From Zygaena filipendulae (Eukaryota; Arthropoda; Insecta; Lepidoptera; Zygaenidae): a DNA stretch of 64,000 nt. Shown here in pieces: positions 43,130 to 54,507 of the stretch. The first letter of the stretch is position 1. Every line of letters starts with the position of its first letter. The stretch is from NCBI GenBank assembly GCA_907165275.2, contig OU015650.1, forward strand, positions 1,146,001 to 1,210,000, given 5' to 3'. The notes beneath the pieces were generated by a model, which was not told where the DNA came from, ran no database searches, and saw only the letters and a list, made by a program, of their open reading frames with translations. The position numbers were made by a program, and so were the translations under genes.

Positions 43130-43830
43130 CGTACTACGTAGTTGTAATACAATAATGTAGCAATTTAACTAATTTATGACGGTAGAGTCGTAAAGTGATC
43201 ATTTCAACAAAAGAGTTTTGTCAAATATTACATTAAATTAGGTAAAGATTAAAATTCAACGTTATTATAGCTCATTTAAAATTCTTTGACATTAGCAATG
43301 ACCTAATTGAAACGTTTTTGAATAAGTACTTAATTAAATTTTTGATATTTTAAACAGTTTCGTCCATGACTGCTCTCGGTTATTTTTCTTTCGTTTTGTA
43401 TTAATTGTTCATAATAATATACAATGTGAAATATCGTAATTTTTATTATTTTTGTTTCTCATTAGTTTATAGTCTTTAGATTACCTACCTCCTATAGATT
43501 TGGTAAAAGTATAATATTATAAACAAGTACTTATATGAACTAAGTACTTTATCAATCAGAATCCAATAATATATACGTAACTAATTTTTATTTTTATTTA
43601 TTTTTATAGTATTTATATAAAGGGTTTAATACTAAAGATATCTTACAAATTTTACCTATATTTAAAAGATAAATAGCTATAATAAAAATGGATTGGATGG
43701 TACCTAAATTAAATAAATATATTTTCCTTCTAGATAGCATAAGTGCCTACAATTTACGGTGAAACTAAATTCTCACTCCAACACGAGACAATACCTACCT
43801 ACCTATACTTTAAAAAAAAGATAATCATGA
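43130..43830. other. Gene-free AT-rich stretch
   Basis: No repeats recognised, no gene. Confidence 0.45.
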
Positions 43831-43925
43831 TATCTCCATAAAAGCCTAAATCGAACGGGTGATTCAGGAACAGTGTGTGAAAGGGACGGTTTATAGTATT
43901 CAACAAGTGAAAGAAGAAGACAGTG

Positions 43926-44029
43926 ATGCCTGATACACTGTCTTTGTCAGCTGGGGTCAGCCTGGGCCTGATAGCTGGCATCGTCTCTGGGGTGTGTTAC
44001 CTCTTCGCGAACGGACTCGCCTGGTCCAA
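43926..44029 (+). CDS. First coding exon of an unrecognised single-pass membrane protein
   Basis: ATG at 43926 opens a frame of 34 codons plus two bases, with an in-frame TGA at 43908-43910 confirming the start. The peptide is MPDTLSLSAGVSLGLIAGIV followed by SGVCYLFANGLAWS, giving one glycine-rich membrane helix close to the N-terminus. The exon ends TCCAA|GTAAGTG, a strong donor at 44030, in phase 2. Codon usage is GC-rich at third positions, unlike the flanking DNA. No family recognised. Downstream exons were not found; 56818-57045 does not splice to it in a good frame at the acceptors I tested. Confidence 0.55.
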
Positions 44030-44132
44030 GTAAGTGTCTACCTATATCATATTATAATATTATGTACTATTTGGCCATGGAACCCTAAAATTAAACGTGT
44101 ATGCAACTTCTATCACGTGTCCTGACAGGTGC

Positions 44133-44205
44133 TCTTCTTCTTCTTTAATAATGGCGTCTATAATTATAATTTGCCAATGACAATGTTTCATAATTCATAT
44201 TAATA
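44133..44205 (-). repeat. Dispersed repeat, reversed copy
   Basis: CTTCTTCTTCTTTAATAATG, GCGTCTATAATTATAATTTG, CCAATGACAATG. Third copy of the family at 14229 and 27966. Confidence 0.5.
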
Positions 44206-44209
44206 ATAA

Positions 44210-45100
44210 TAATATCAGGTGCTCTTTTTTCTATTTCGAACTCTCACTAGAACTCTAGCGGTAATTTTTTAAACTATAATATAAGGCTGTGTTGTTGAAC
44301 ATTATGTGGCTGTAGCTAATCAGGTTGACAACCTCATGAGCTCTACGAATCTGGTTCGCGCTTTGGTTTTCATTTAATTACATAGATGGCGATAAGAGCA
44401 TCATTGAATTTCATAAAGATCTTTTACCTTGACAAAGTATGTAGGTAATGGTTCTTTAGAAAGATTTTCGTAATGCTATCATCATAATGAAAATTAAAAC
44501 CAAGACTGAATGTTTTTATATAATTGAAGTTCTATTACCTATACTAGAGATAATAATAGCCTACCTATTCGCGAAAAATTTGCTATTTTATACAGAAGCA
44601 CTTTTATAGATAAGATAAATTAATAAAGAAATTAATAAGGATTTAAATTAATTAATTAAGATTTAAGATCCACTCGTTCTCTTTTTTCCATACAACATAT
44701 ATAGAGTCCCACATCCCACAGCAAAAGTTCATTTAATTTTAATAGACATGTTTATCACATAAGACCTAATTTTATTTTTATTTTATTTTATTTTCTTTAT
44801 TGCAAAATTAACAGGTATTTAACGTTAATAGGATAGGACAATACGTGATTATATATACCTACACAATTAATTAATTAAAATTCCAGTCCAAAGTTTCCAT
44901 GTAGGTATTATGGAATGAAGTCGCCACAGCAGAAAATGTCTAGGCTCAGAGTAAATATACGTCTAGGTAAGCAAGAGACAAATACCTACGGTCGAAAAGG
45001 CTTAAGCACGAAGATATAGGCATCTAGTACAGTCTTATTAGATCTTGCCCAGTCTGGCCATTCAAATTGACTGTCCGTCCAAATTACATCATATTGTTTT
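44210..45100. other. Gene-free AT-rich stretch
   Basis: A reversed LINE-like tail (TTTTATTTTATTTTCTTTATTG) lies at about 44770-44815. Otherwise nothing recognised. Confidence 0.4.
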
Positions 45101-45105
45101 ATTCC

Positions 45106-45514
45106 TATCCCTACTAATCCTTACTATTGTACATGCGAAAGTGAGTTTGTATGTTTGTTACGCTTTCACGTCCTAACGTAAAAACCGCGGGGAAAAGCTA
45201 GTATTAGATACCTACCTATAAATGCGAAAGTAACTCTGTCTCCCTGTCTGTTACGCTTTCACATCTTAACGGCAGAACCGATCATCATGAAATTTTGTGC
45301 ACACGTTGGCAGGGGTACAGATAAGGACATGGGGTACTATTTATCCCGGAATTCCCGTGAGAACTCCGAAATAAAGGCCGGTGAAATCTCATGAAATTTT
45401 GCATACCCATGTCAGGGTACAGAAATGGACAGAGGGTATTTTGTATCCTGTAATTCCTGCGGGATCTCCGAAATTTCCGCGGGTGAAACCACGGGGAACT
45501 GCGGCTATACCTAG
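45106..45514 (+). mobile_element. Two Helitron-like copies, head-to-tail, internally rearranged
   Basis: The first (45106-45202) has a head and the end GGGGAAAAGCTAGT but lacks the middle. The second (45203-45514) contains the GCATAC...GTCAGGG...GGAACTCCG half twice before ending GGGGAACTGCGGC...CTAGT. Confidence 0.55.
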
Positions 45515-45525
45515 TAATATATAAT

Positions 45526-45762
45526 TGGACGCAGATAAGCAATAACATGTTAACCCACAAAATTATGTTACCTATTCAGAACGATTTATTGAGAGTTAGG
45601 GAACATTTTTTAATTATGTGTTTACCTTATTACATTGTTTAAATATGTAACTAAATATTAAAAATAAAAAATGTTGACAGAAAATGGCGCTATAATTTTA
45701 AAACACGATTTACTCAAAATTTCTCCAGTGTGGGTTAACACACTATTGCTTATCTATGTCCA
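45526..45762 (-). mobile_element. TGGAC-ended MITE, complete, AT target
   Basis: 237 bp. TGGACGCAGATAAGCAATAA at the left; the right end ...TTGCTTATCTATGTCCA is its inverted copy (about 35 bp in all, including GTTAACCCACA). Flanked by AT on both sides, consistent with a 2-bp target duplication. Confidence 0.75.
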
Positions 45763-46299
45763 ATTAGGTATGTGAAATGCGGTATTTGTTAAAGATTAGC
45801 GGCACCATCTCTCGGCACCCGCTATCAAAATCAACATTCGAACGGGCGTTCTGATAATAATTATATTAATTAATTATGAGATGAACGCTCTTACTACCAC
45901 ATTGTTATTCATTATGTATGTCGTCACGTCCGCACACAAGCCGAGTTGATTATTACAACAAAAGGATTTTAACATTAGTCGCCGGAAGCGGACCGTAACA
46001 AGTGTAGAGATAGGTAGGTACTTTTTAGTTTTCCAACTTTTTCATCTGGCCACTCCACTGTTTGTTATCACGTTGTTCACGTTCGGATTCCGTTAGGATC
46101 GAGTGAACTTGACGGGCGACAATCGGTTCGATGCGACACGGCGCGCGACAATAAATCGAACGGGATCCGATCATCGAGCACTCATCGTGCGTATTATGTT
46201 CAACGGCGCGCGCTGGCCACCTGGCAGTGTGGATAAATTAAAAACAAAATAACATTGTTTTTTTGTGTTCGCCCCTTCTGGGAAAACAAAATAACATTG

Positions 46300-46548
46300 G
46301 GGAGGGTTTTTGAATTAGGAATAGGTACGTACACGGCGGAAGAGGCGCGCGACACTAACGGAATTTCGTTCAGTTCGCGCCAATACTTCGTTCCGCACGC
46401 ATTTTCAACTCTGGTGGAGTTCCTGTGCGACTGTGTAGTGAAAATTAAAAAAAAAACCAATACCTGTTCTAACTATAAATTGGTTGAGACTGTTTGATTG
46501 TGCTTAATAAAAAAAAAGTGACATTGAGATTAGGCGAATAACCAAAAG
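46300..46548 (+). promoter_or_regulatory. Promoter and non-coding first-exon candidate
   Basis: CpG-rich block (GCGGAAGAGGCGCGCGACAC). TTCAGTTCGCG at 46369-46379 contains the arthropod initiator TCAGT. A donor AAAAG|GTAGGA lies at 46549. No AUG-initiated frame of note between them. It could start a plus-strand transcript; its coding exons are not identified. Confidence 0.3.
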
Positions 46549-46924
46549 GTAGGAAAAACTGTTCATTATTTAAAATTGTCTAATTAAGTATCTAATTAAA
46601 ACCTTTTCTAAGTAAACTGTCGAATAAAGCTCTATGTAGATCTTATCAAAATATATATGCAAAAATATTTATACTTTTTATTATATTGAACCATTATATA
46701 AAAAAATCTACATATTGGTATTTCGTTAGCCAAAAAGGTATGTAAGTAACATCAAAAGTTCAATTATGGTGGTGATGTCTGCAATATCTTAAACAGCTGT
46801 TTCAGGATCACTTAAGTAGATTGTCTATCAATTACCTGTCCTATATCTACACAAGAGTAGAACCTTTGCGAGTTTTGTTTTACTGGTTCATTAGTAATTG
46901 TCTATTGGGAAGAAAATTTCGAGT

Positions 46925-47255
46925 AATGGGCATGTTGACTAATTTTTATTTTTTAGTCCATCTTGTAGATTATTAAAAAATATTGGACACGTATTTTTTC
47001 TTTTTTTACGTAATCAAAAAATAACGGCGATATATTGAGTTGAAATTTCGCGTGACGTCACTATTCTGACAGTTTGTATGGCGGTTTTAGCGGTTAGTGA
47101 CGTCACGACCCCCTCACCCTAAACTTCAATGCGCTTTATCTCTGTATATTTTAATTTATTTAAAAAAGCAAAAAATACGTGTCTATTGTTTTTTTATTTT
47201 CTAACTGACGGACTAATTACAATTTTGATTTTCAAAAGTAGTCCACATCCCCATT
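46925..47255 (-). mobile_element. CRE-bearing MITE, copy 9
   Basis: AATGGGCATGTTGACTAA ... GTCCACATCCCCATT. Both octamers intact. Reads as an almost exact reverse complement of the reference copy at 22958. Confidence 0.85.
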
Positions 47256-47257
47256 CA

Positions 47258-48148
47258 ACTGGTAAGACTATACGCGGTAAGACTACTGGTAATAGGGGTA
47301 ATTAAATACGTAATCATAGTCAACAGCACCTTTTGCAACCGCCTGGTGTTTGTAACCATTATTTTGCTCACCGATTTGAACTCGAGAGAATTTGTGCGCA
47401 ATAACACACTGTCCTTTCACTGGAAACAACTCGTAACGTGCGATAAACACAGTGTCAATTTGCTGAAAAGCTAAACTGCACACTAGTATACGCTGCCAAA
47501 TCAAGAACCGTTGACCGGCGAATAGTTAACATTAGTTGGTGTGGCTTTTTAATTTGGTAGCGTGAATGCATCGGACGCACCAAAATGCCGTACGTTCCGG
47601 TCTGTTGCACGCGCACTCGAACCGTTGCTGTTCGAAAATTGAAGAGACAACAATTTCATAAATAAGCAAGCAAAACCACGTGCGGCAGTTTTTCGTTTCT
47701 CTTACCAGCTTGGTAAATTTTTGGGAGTTAAGTTTAGGGGTTACTGTAAGTTGGGAACACTTTATTCTAGAATATCCTGAGTGATAAGTATCCTGGTTCA
47801 GCTTTTGATAGGAAAAGAAATAATGGGTGCAGTATATGTACTTTCTGAGATACAATATAAAAAAAGAAAAACAACGAAATAATTGTAACAAAACCACATA
47901 AAACAATATCTAAATTAAAACAAAAAAAAAGGATTAATTAACATAATAAAACTATCAGTAAATCATGCAGTTTTCACCAATAGATAGAGTGATTCATGAG
48001 GAAGGTTTAGGTATATAATTTGTCAAGGTTTCGTGTAAATTAGTTAAAACATAACGATAATTGTTGGAACTGCCGGAGTAAGTGCATTAAATTTTTCATA
48101 CCATACATTGTCAGGGGTACAGAGGTACAATATAGTATATTTCATTAT
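47258..48148. other. Gene-free stretch, moderately GC-rich
   Basis: Minus-strand frames at 47283-47504 and 47532-47906 have no family resemblance. 47560-47640 has several CpG and may be regulatory. Confidence 0.35.
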
Positions 48149-48151
48149 AAG

Positions 48152-48263
48152 TGCGGAAAGCCTGTCATTGCAAAGAGTTCCGACAAATGTCTACCCGAGC
48201 CGAGGCGCAGCCGGAGGTGAGGGTTGACAGTCGGAACTCTTTGCAATGACGGTTCCGCACGTG
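48152..48263. mobile_element. Short inverted-repeat element (GTGCGGAA termini)
   Basis: AGTGCGGAAAGCCTGTCATT...GAGTTCCGAC on the left is the reverse complement of GTCGGAACTCTTTGCAATG...GGTTCCGCAC on the right, about 35 bp with a single gap. The GC-rich core has CCGAGCCGAGGCGCAGCCGG. Confidence 0.6.
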
Positions 48264-48283
48264 TACTGAACAACTATTTTTAA

Positions 48284-48560
48284 TACAGTTGCGAAAAATT
48301 AAGCAATTTAATAAAATATCAAAAACACAACAAACTCAACTAAGTTCCAACTGTGATCAAGAGATGGCGCTAGTCGTATTAGTAATGCGAAACCTACGTT
48401 TCGCAATGCAAAAAGTGTGTCAAAGTCGTGTCGCCATTTTTGACAGTTGGCAAAGAGAACGCACGAGTTCGGGAAAGGTAAACAAAAAGCTCGAGTATGT
48501 AATAGCCCACATCCCGAACGCTAAAAGTCCCTGCAATACGCCACTTTTTGAGCAACTGTA
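48284..48560. mobile_element. TTAA-flanked MITE (piggyBac- or Kolobok-like target)
   Basis: TACAGTTGCGAAAAATT at the left and TTTTTGAGCAACTGTA at the right are inverted repeats. TTAA lies on both sides (48280-48283 and 48561-48564). The 91-codon plus-strand frame across it is not a gene. Confidence 0.65.
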
Positions 48561-48644
48561 TTAAAAAAGTACTTACCTACTTTTTACGGGAATTCCCAAG
48601 GAAACTCCGAAATTCACGCGGGTGAAACCGTGGGGAACAACTAT

Positions 48645-49740
48645 AGTCAATATATAGACGAATATCACACACTCTTTATCTATGACACTTGACGTCAAAC
48701 CCCATACATAACAAATTCTGTGAAGTAGGTACCACACAGCAAAATTTTAATTTCTATAGTCAAAACATACGCATACTAAACGTACCACATCTTACCTACC
48801 ATGCAAATGCTAGAATATAACGAAATGTTCCAAATTACTATAAAATTTTGCTGGTTACCGGCCTTAACTTCACAATAATCGGTTTTAAAAGTTAACAATA
48901 TGACCAACAACCGACATTACTATGCCCACCGCGCCGCGCCGCGCTGTAGCACTTCCGGTCTGCGCACGCGTCGCGCCGGCTGTTGTCTCTACATCCGCAG
49001 AGTCCCGTGAGAGGATTACATAAGGATCGAGGTTATAAAAACATGGTATAACACCTGATTCGTGTAACAAAATTCATTAAACAAATATTAGCTTGGAGCT
49101 TCCTTCAATTACTTGTGCCTAGTAGATTGCAAATTAAACAAAAAAATAATAAAGCCAATTAAGCAATTAAAGGTTAACCTTTAATTTGACTTTGTGTAAA
49201 ACTTTAAATAAAAAAAAAAAATAACTGTTCGTTTAATAGGTTTGCTGCAATTTTGTAATAAATTAATGTAAACCCCAGGAATTTATGGAAATAATATTTT
49301 CTAAGGGTATATAATCTTATGTGCGTATACACATAAAAATTTTCATATAATAAATCATTTGTTTGGTACCTACAAGTGGAGCATTCAGGTCAAGCTTTAT
49401 TCTATTGTTATCATTTGATCTGATAAACTTTAATATTGATGAATAGGGTGTTCCTCGGTTATTTTTATCGATTTTTTGATAACAACATAGTAGCTACTAT
49501 GTACCTACTAAATACGCGATTTGACACACGGAAATTTGGGAATCCCCTCAGGAGCTCTTATCACATGATACAATATTGTAGATTGTGTTAAATTGTAGTT
49601 ATTATAATAGATACCTACAATAAAATATCCAAGCCCAGTAGTTGCTTAGTTTAGAGTTCTGATAGAGACCTTTTTAAGATGAAAAAACATAGGTACTTAT
49701 ACTGCTAAACCTTTTCTAAAAAAATATTGTATACTATAAC
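48645..49740. other. Gene-free stretch with one GC-rich patch
   Basis: 48925-49005 is very GC-rich (CACCGCGCCGCGCCGCGCTG, GCGCACGCGTCGCGCCGGC) inside AT-rich DNA. It could be a promoter core or a GC-rich repeat. No gene recognised. Confidence 0.35.
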
Positions 49741-49743
49741 AGT

Positions 49744-49902
49744 TCCCTGTGGGTAATTTTGAAGTTCCAAATCCAGGACAAAAAGTACCCTACGTCTTTC
49801 TCTGTACCCCTGAAAATGTGTATGCAAAATTTCATGATGATCGGTTGAGCCGTTAAGGCGTTACAGACAGAGAGTTACTTTCGCATTTATAATAGTAGTA
49901 GG
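49744..49902 (-). mobile_element. Helitron-like copy, 3'-truncated
   Basis: AAAAAGTACCCTACGTCTTT, GCAAAATTTCATGATGATCG, ending ATTTATAATAGTAGTAGGAA. The CTAGCTG end is missing. Confidence 0.55.
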
Positions 49903-49904
49903 AA

Positions 49905-50835
49905 TTTCCAAAGGCAATTATGAAATTGATGATCATCGCAATAATATACACGTTTTTGTAATTGGCGAAACGTTTTTTGAAAAAAAAAATGAATTTTTAT
50001 AGTTCGTTGATGTCTTTTCAACTATCGAAAGACCACCCTCCTGAGTCTTGAGTAGTGACGCAAGTGGGGGCGACAAGCGACTCGACTGGATCCTTACGAC
50101 AATGTTCAACACAATATGCGTAATGCGTATGTCGTGCGACAGTGTGACAAGTCGTGCGATTGAAGAAGCGCTATAATTTTTAATAGAGTCAATTATAGCT
50201 TAGCCTATAAGTTATAACACGACTTTTTGTTACATATTGTCACAAAACCTATTTAAATTGTTGTTGTAAGTTGCGAGTTGAGTGACTCGTGACCTCGAAC
50301 CGGAAGGTAAACAAACTGATCTAGTGTTGTCGTATTACCTCATAATATACTTGCCTTTCGTTAATATAGAGGTTCGACGAGCCTAGTGTAACTCCTAGTG
50401 GTCTTAGCAGCACAAACCAACCGTCAACAACTTTAAAAATTGCTTTTCCAACTGGTGAGGCGTTATGAAATGTACAAAAAAAAATTGTTTATTCATTGCT
50501 CATAACTTCAGTGTTGCCGTGGTTCGATTGCAAAGTTGTAGTAAACAATTATTAAGTTTATGAGTCATTTGTTAAGTGTTGACTAGCACCTGAGAGCTTC
50601 GGAGATAAATCCTGTTTGAGTATAATCACGTCAACCTTAAGTATAACCTACGCATTATATATCCACCTGCAAAACTGTTTTGGAAGGTCTTTATCACGAA
50701 CTTCACGCAAATTGTTTTTAACGTGTTACATTTTTTCTTTCCTTTTTTCCTAGAGAAATGATATAATTTTATTTTTGTTTAGTAGCTGATTTTTCAAGGT
50801 GCCATAATATATTGCCCTATTCCAAGATCTATCAC
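49905..50835. other. Gene-free stretch
   Basis: Nothing recognised; moderately CpG-rich at 50040-50160. Confidence 0.4.
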
Positions 50836-50839
50836 TACA

Positions 50840-51031
50840 TAGCATATAAAACAAAGTCGCTTCCTGGTGTCTGTCTGTCTCTATATTATATGCTTAGATA
50901 TGTAAATCTACGCAACGGATTTTGACGCGGTTTTTTCATGGATAGAGTGATTCAAGAGGAAGGTTCATACGTATAGTTTATCCTGGAACTCCCGCGGGAA
51001 TACCGAAATTACCGCGGGTGAAACAGCTAGT
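50840..51031 (+). mobile_element. Helitron-like element, 'CAAAGTCGC' subfamily
   Basis: TATAAAACAAAGTCGCTTCC, CGCAACGGATTTTGACGCGG, ACTCCCGCGGGAATACCG, ending GTGAAACAGCTAGT. It ends about 130 bp from the stop codon of the CXorf65-like gene. Confidence 0.6.
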
Positions 51032-51164
51032 AAAACTATAAAATTAAAATCCATACGTGAGCTGAGCGATAACAATTAATATACATATGAGCATGCATAC
51101 AGATTTAGACTATAGGATGTACGCTGTTTCGTTTTCAAAATACTGTATAGAATTGGACCAAGCG

Positions 51165-52583
51165 TCACTTCTTCTTCTTCGGTGGCGTAGTCTTTCCTGG
51201 GGTGGTTGCGGACGCCTTGCTCGGCGGTGTGACCTTCCCAGAGGTCCCTGTCAGCTGCGGGCTGGTGTCTCCCCCCAGCATGAACCGCTTGATCTTTGCT
51301 TTCAAGTCTGGATAGAATTTGTTCTCGCGATTCAGTTGCGGTAGAACTGATATGCGTTTGTCAGCCTCCTGTAGGATAATTTCATTAAAGTGTAAACAAT
51401 CTTTCGATGCTTGGATATTATCATCCTACCTGTCTTCAAAATTTGCAGATTGATGGTTTTAGTACCAGATAATATACTCGTACGTACTCCAAATACTTCT
51501 GTTCTTTTGTAAATAATTATAGTAACACCGTCCAAGTAAATACTATTCGATCTTAAGTTAAATATCGGCTAAATTGCTGTTCCCGTCGGGGAATACCGGT
51601 ACTCCCTCGGGAACTTTTGTTTCCAGGATAAAAGTTTCCTGTTACTCAGGAATATTGTACCTTATTTCCATCAGGGAAATATTTTTTGAATCATTACACC
51701 CTACAAACAAACGGGTCCTATATTATACTAGCAGTGCCCCGGGGTTTCACCCGCGTCAGTTTCGGAATTCCCGCAAGAGAGGGCTACCCTTATTACCTAG
51801 GAGTATGAAAAGTTGCTCACGACCTATTCTCAGACCTACTAAGTAAGTATACACAAAAAAATTATAAAAATCGGTCGTTTCGGAGGAGTTTGATAACAAA
51901 CACTGTGACACTCCACTGAAGTCCGCCTTTGAGCATAAATTACCTACTTGTTTTGATTTTATCAACTTGTAAAAACATTGTTTATGTTCAATAAAGTATA
52001 CAAACAAACAAACAAACACTAGATTTTTATCCATATTATATTAGACTAGCTGTCCCGCGCAGTTTCATCCGCGATACTCTCGAAGTTCCCGCGGAATTGT
52101 TCTAAACAAACTTTGCAACCCCTTTTCATCCCCTTAGGAGTTGAATTTTCAAAAATCCTTTCTCATCGGATGCCTACGTCATACAAAGAACACACCCTCC
52201 AAGTTTCAGGTCTCTACGATCAGCGGCTTAGGCTGTGCCTTGATCCATCACTCATTTTATATGTAGGTATAGATAGGAAAGTGTATAAAACTTGCCGTCC
52301 TCAGAACTATGAGATAATACGTCTTCTTGTGTTCAAACTGGTCTGCAACATACGCGTACGTGGGTAGACTGAACAGCCCCTTGAGCGCTCCGCTCTCGTC
52401 GCACAGATCGTACTTGGAATAAATTCCCAGCTTGCATTTCTTCCTTATATACTCTAGCATAACTCGAATATGGCACACTGGGTTCACCAGCAGGGTCTTC
52501 TCGACCGCTGTATCCAAGTCGGATGAGCGGCGACGCATGTTGGACAGTTCCGGAGCGTCTTTGTATGTTACAAAAATAAACAT
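51165..52583 (-). CDS. CXorf65 homologue, two coding exons joined by a GC-AG intron
   Basis: Homologue of the vertebrate uncharacterised protein CXorf65; molecular role unknown to me. CDS exons 52296-52583 (96 codons) and 51165-51368 (67 codons plus TGA), both phase 0, giving 163 residues. The start ATG at 52583 gives MFIFVTYKD, matching the family's MFI-type first strand. Family blocks follow: LLVNPVCHIRVMLEYIRKKC, YDLCDESGALKGLFSLP and KTYYLIVLR. Exon 2 gives EADKRISVLPQLNRENKFYP, DLKAKIKRFM and a low-complexity basic tail (TPPSKASATTPGKTTPPKKKK region). The donor is ACG|GCAAGT (GC at 52295-52294) and the acceptor CCTACAG (51369); no GT donor nearby keeps the conserved frame as well. An out-of-frame ATG at 52593 overlaps the start. 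Confidence 0.8.
51727..51900 (-). mobile_element. Helitron-like copy in the CXorf65-like intron
   Basis: ACTAGCAGTGCCCCGGGGTT, TCGGAATTCCCGCAAGAGAG, AATCGGTCGTTTCGGAGGAG, TTGATAACAAAC. Related to 57314. Confidence 0.5.
52045..52274 (-). mobile_element. Helitron-like copy in the CXorf65-like intron
   Basis: ACTAGCTGTCCCGCGCAGTT, CCTTTTCATCCCCTTAGGAG, CAAGTTTCAGGTCTCTACG, TTTATATGTAGGTATAG. It ends about 20 bp from the GC donor. Confidence 0.55.
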
Positions 52584-52866
52584 CGTCGCCCATATATTTA
52601 TCACCTATTTAGCATCTGTATACGAGTTTGGGTATTGTATTATTTAATTATAAAAACATTCAACCGGTATCTTTTATAGCAACACGTTTAGTGATCACCT
52701 ATATTATTTTTTTTATTCTCTTTGGTTGACATTGTCAATTTTTTTCAATTATCGTTTCTTTTTTTCTTTTTTAAGTTTTTTTAAATAAAAGTAAATAAGG
52801 TTTTGCTTGTCTATGTCGAGGTCAACAGTATCTTGTTAGTAATTTTGTATAATTTATAGGTACCTA

Positions 52867-53050
52867 CCTACTAAAATTATAAAGTGAAAATATTTGTATT
52901 TTTGTTTGTTTGCTACTGGGCGATTCAAAAAATTCTTTCACCATTAGAATGCACATTACCACTGAGTAAAATAGGTTATAGTGTAATCCAGAATTCCCGC
53001 GGGAACTCTTGAATTAATTATTGCAGATGAAACTGCGGGGAACAGCTAGT
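52867..53050 (+). mobile_element. Helitron-like copy
   Basis: CTACTAAAATTATAAAGTGA, AATTCCCGCGGGAACTCTTG, ending CTGCGGGGAACAGCTAGT. Upstream of the CXorf65-like gene. Confidence 0.55.
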
Positions 53051-53165
53051 ACCTAACACAGGTCTTGTATGTCAAAGATATACGAATTTATCCCAAATTC
53101 CAAAAATTTGTGCCAGCAAACGTCATCTTAATCGACTGACAGTATCTAAAACACTTTATACAAAA

Positions 53166-53493
53166 CTAGCTGTTCCCCACGGTTTCACCCGCATTAATTT
53201 CGGAGATCCCGTGGGAATTTCGGGATAAAAAGTACCCTATGTGTTATTCTGATGTATAAGCTATGTTATTGTAAAGTTTCATTATAATCCATTCAGTAGT
53301 TTTTGCGTGGAAGTGTAACAAACATACATATATATTATATACATTGAGACATCAAGACATCCATACATCCGTACATCCATACATCCGTACATTCGTACAT
53401 CCATACATCCATACGTCTATACGTCCATACATTCATGGATCCATACACAAACTTTCGCGTTTAAATACCTGTCCTAATAATATTAGTAAGGAA
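53166..53493 (-). mobile_element. Helitron-like element with expanded (CATACATC)n-type microsatellite
   Basis: ACTAGCTGTTCCCCACGGTT, GTTATTCTGATGTATAAGC, a repeat of ATACATCCGTACATCCATAC-type units over about 53335-53452, then CAAACTTTCGCGTTTAAATA...TAATATTAGTAAGG. Same position as the ATGG repeat of the copies at 32466 and 42528. Confidence 0.7.
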
Positions 53494-53763
53494 GTTGCAG
53501 GTCAGTGATCCAAAATATTTCCCATTGTGAGGACATTTGGAGGATGCACCTAAACTTGTTGTCTTATGCACTTAAACACAGTTGTCACGAAATGTACCTG
53601 CTTATTGCACCTATATGTTTTCCATAGAGTTATCACCGTATAAATTCGCGTCATAAAGTAGGTAGATATTATCTATATGGGCTGTAAGGTTAAACGAGGG
53701 ACGAATTTAAAGTCCTCAATAATAAATTCATGCTTACATGTATGTAAGTAACTAATCATAACT

Positions 53764-53900
53764 AATATTTTAGACGCGAGTGTGAATCTTTTTGCGTTCA
53801 TGGCTTAACCGATCATCATGATACACCTTGTCAGGGGATCAGAAAAGGACATAGCTAAGGTACTTTTATCCTGGAATTTCCGCGGGAACTCCGAAAAGAA
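53764..53900 (+). repeat. Helitron-like copy, truncated at both ends
   Basis: ACTAATATTTTAGACGCGAG, GATCATCATGATACACCTTG, GGAATTTCCGCGGGAACTCC. Confidence 0.45.
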
Positions 53901-54507
53901 ACCCTCGAATAAAAATAGAGGTTTACGCCTTCAGGGATCACTGACCTTTACACTTGTCTTGATTTGTCGGCGCGTCAGCGGCAATATGACGGCAATACAT
54001 ATAGGTACAAAATAAAAGAGCGTTGATTTTAGAGTATGATCGGTCGGCGCATCGCGTCGCCAACTTACGTGCTCAATTTTTATTATTTTACTCTTTACGT
54101 TTGTTTTAGTGATGAGAATTAGAGATGAGAACCGATACACCCTCTTTCAATATATCTTTCGTTTAAAATGACATCCTGTATAGTATATTATTAATGCTCC
54201 AAAAAATAAATTACAGTAGGTCACCAGTATAATAGGCAGAACTATAGAATGTTATGATCTTTTATATCACTTTGTTTGGGCAACAATGTTAATCGGACCT
54301 ATTTAATATTTCTCATTACTTACGCAAATTGTTATCATTTTAATAATAATATAATGTTATACGTATGTTGATAACAACTGATAACAGTTTTGAGGTTTCA
54401 CATTCTCGTAGGCACGTCAGAGATCTTCGAGAGGTTTTGTTTTGTTTTTATAACGAACGGAGTTATCTTTCTGGTCTATGACTTCCTTTTAAAACATACT
54501 AACATAC

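Noticed and set aside
47283..47906. Two minus-strand frames of 73 and 124 codons
   Set aside because: No recognisable domain, no plausible splice structure linking them.
48289..48564. 91-codon plus-strand frame
   Set aside because: Coincides with the TTAA-flanked MITE from end to end.
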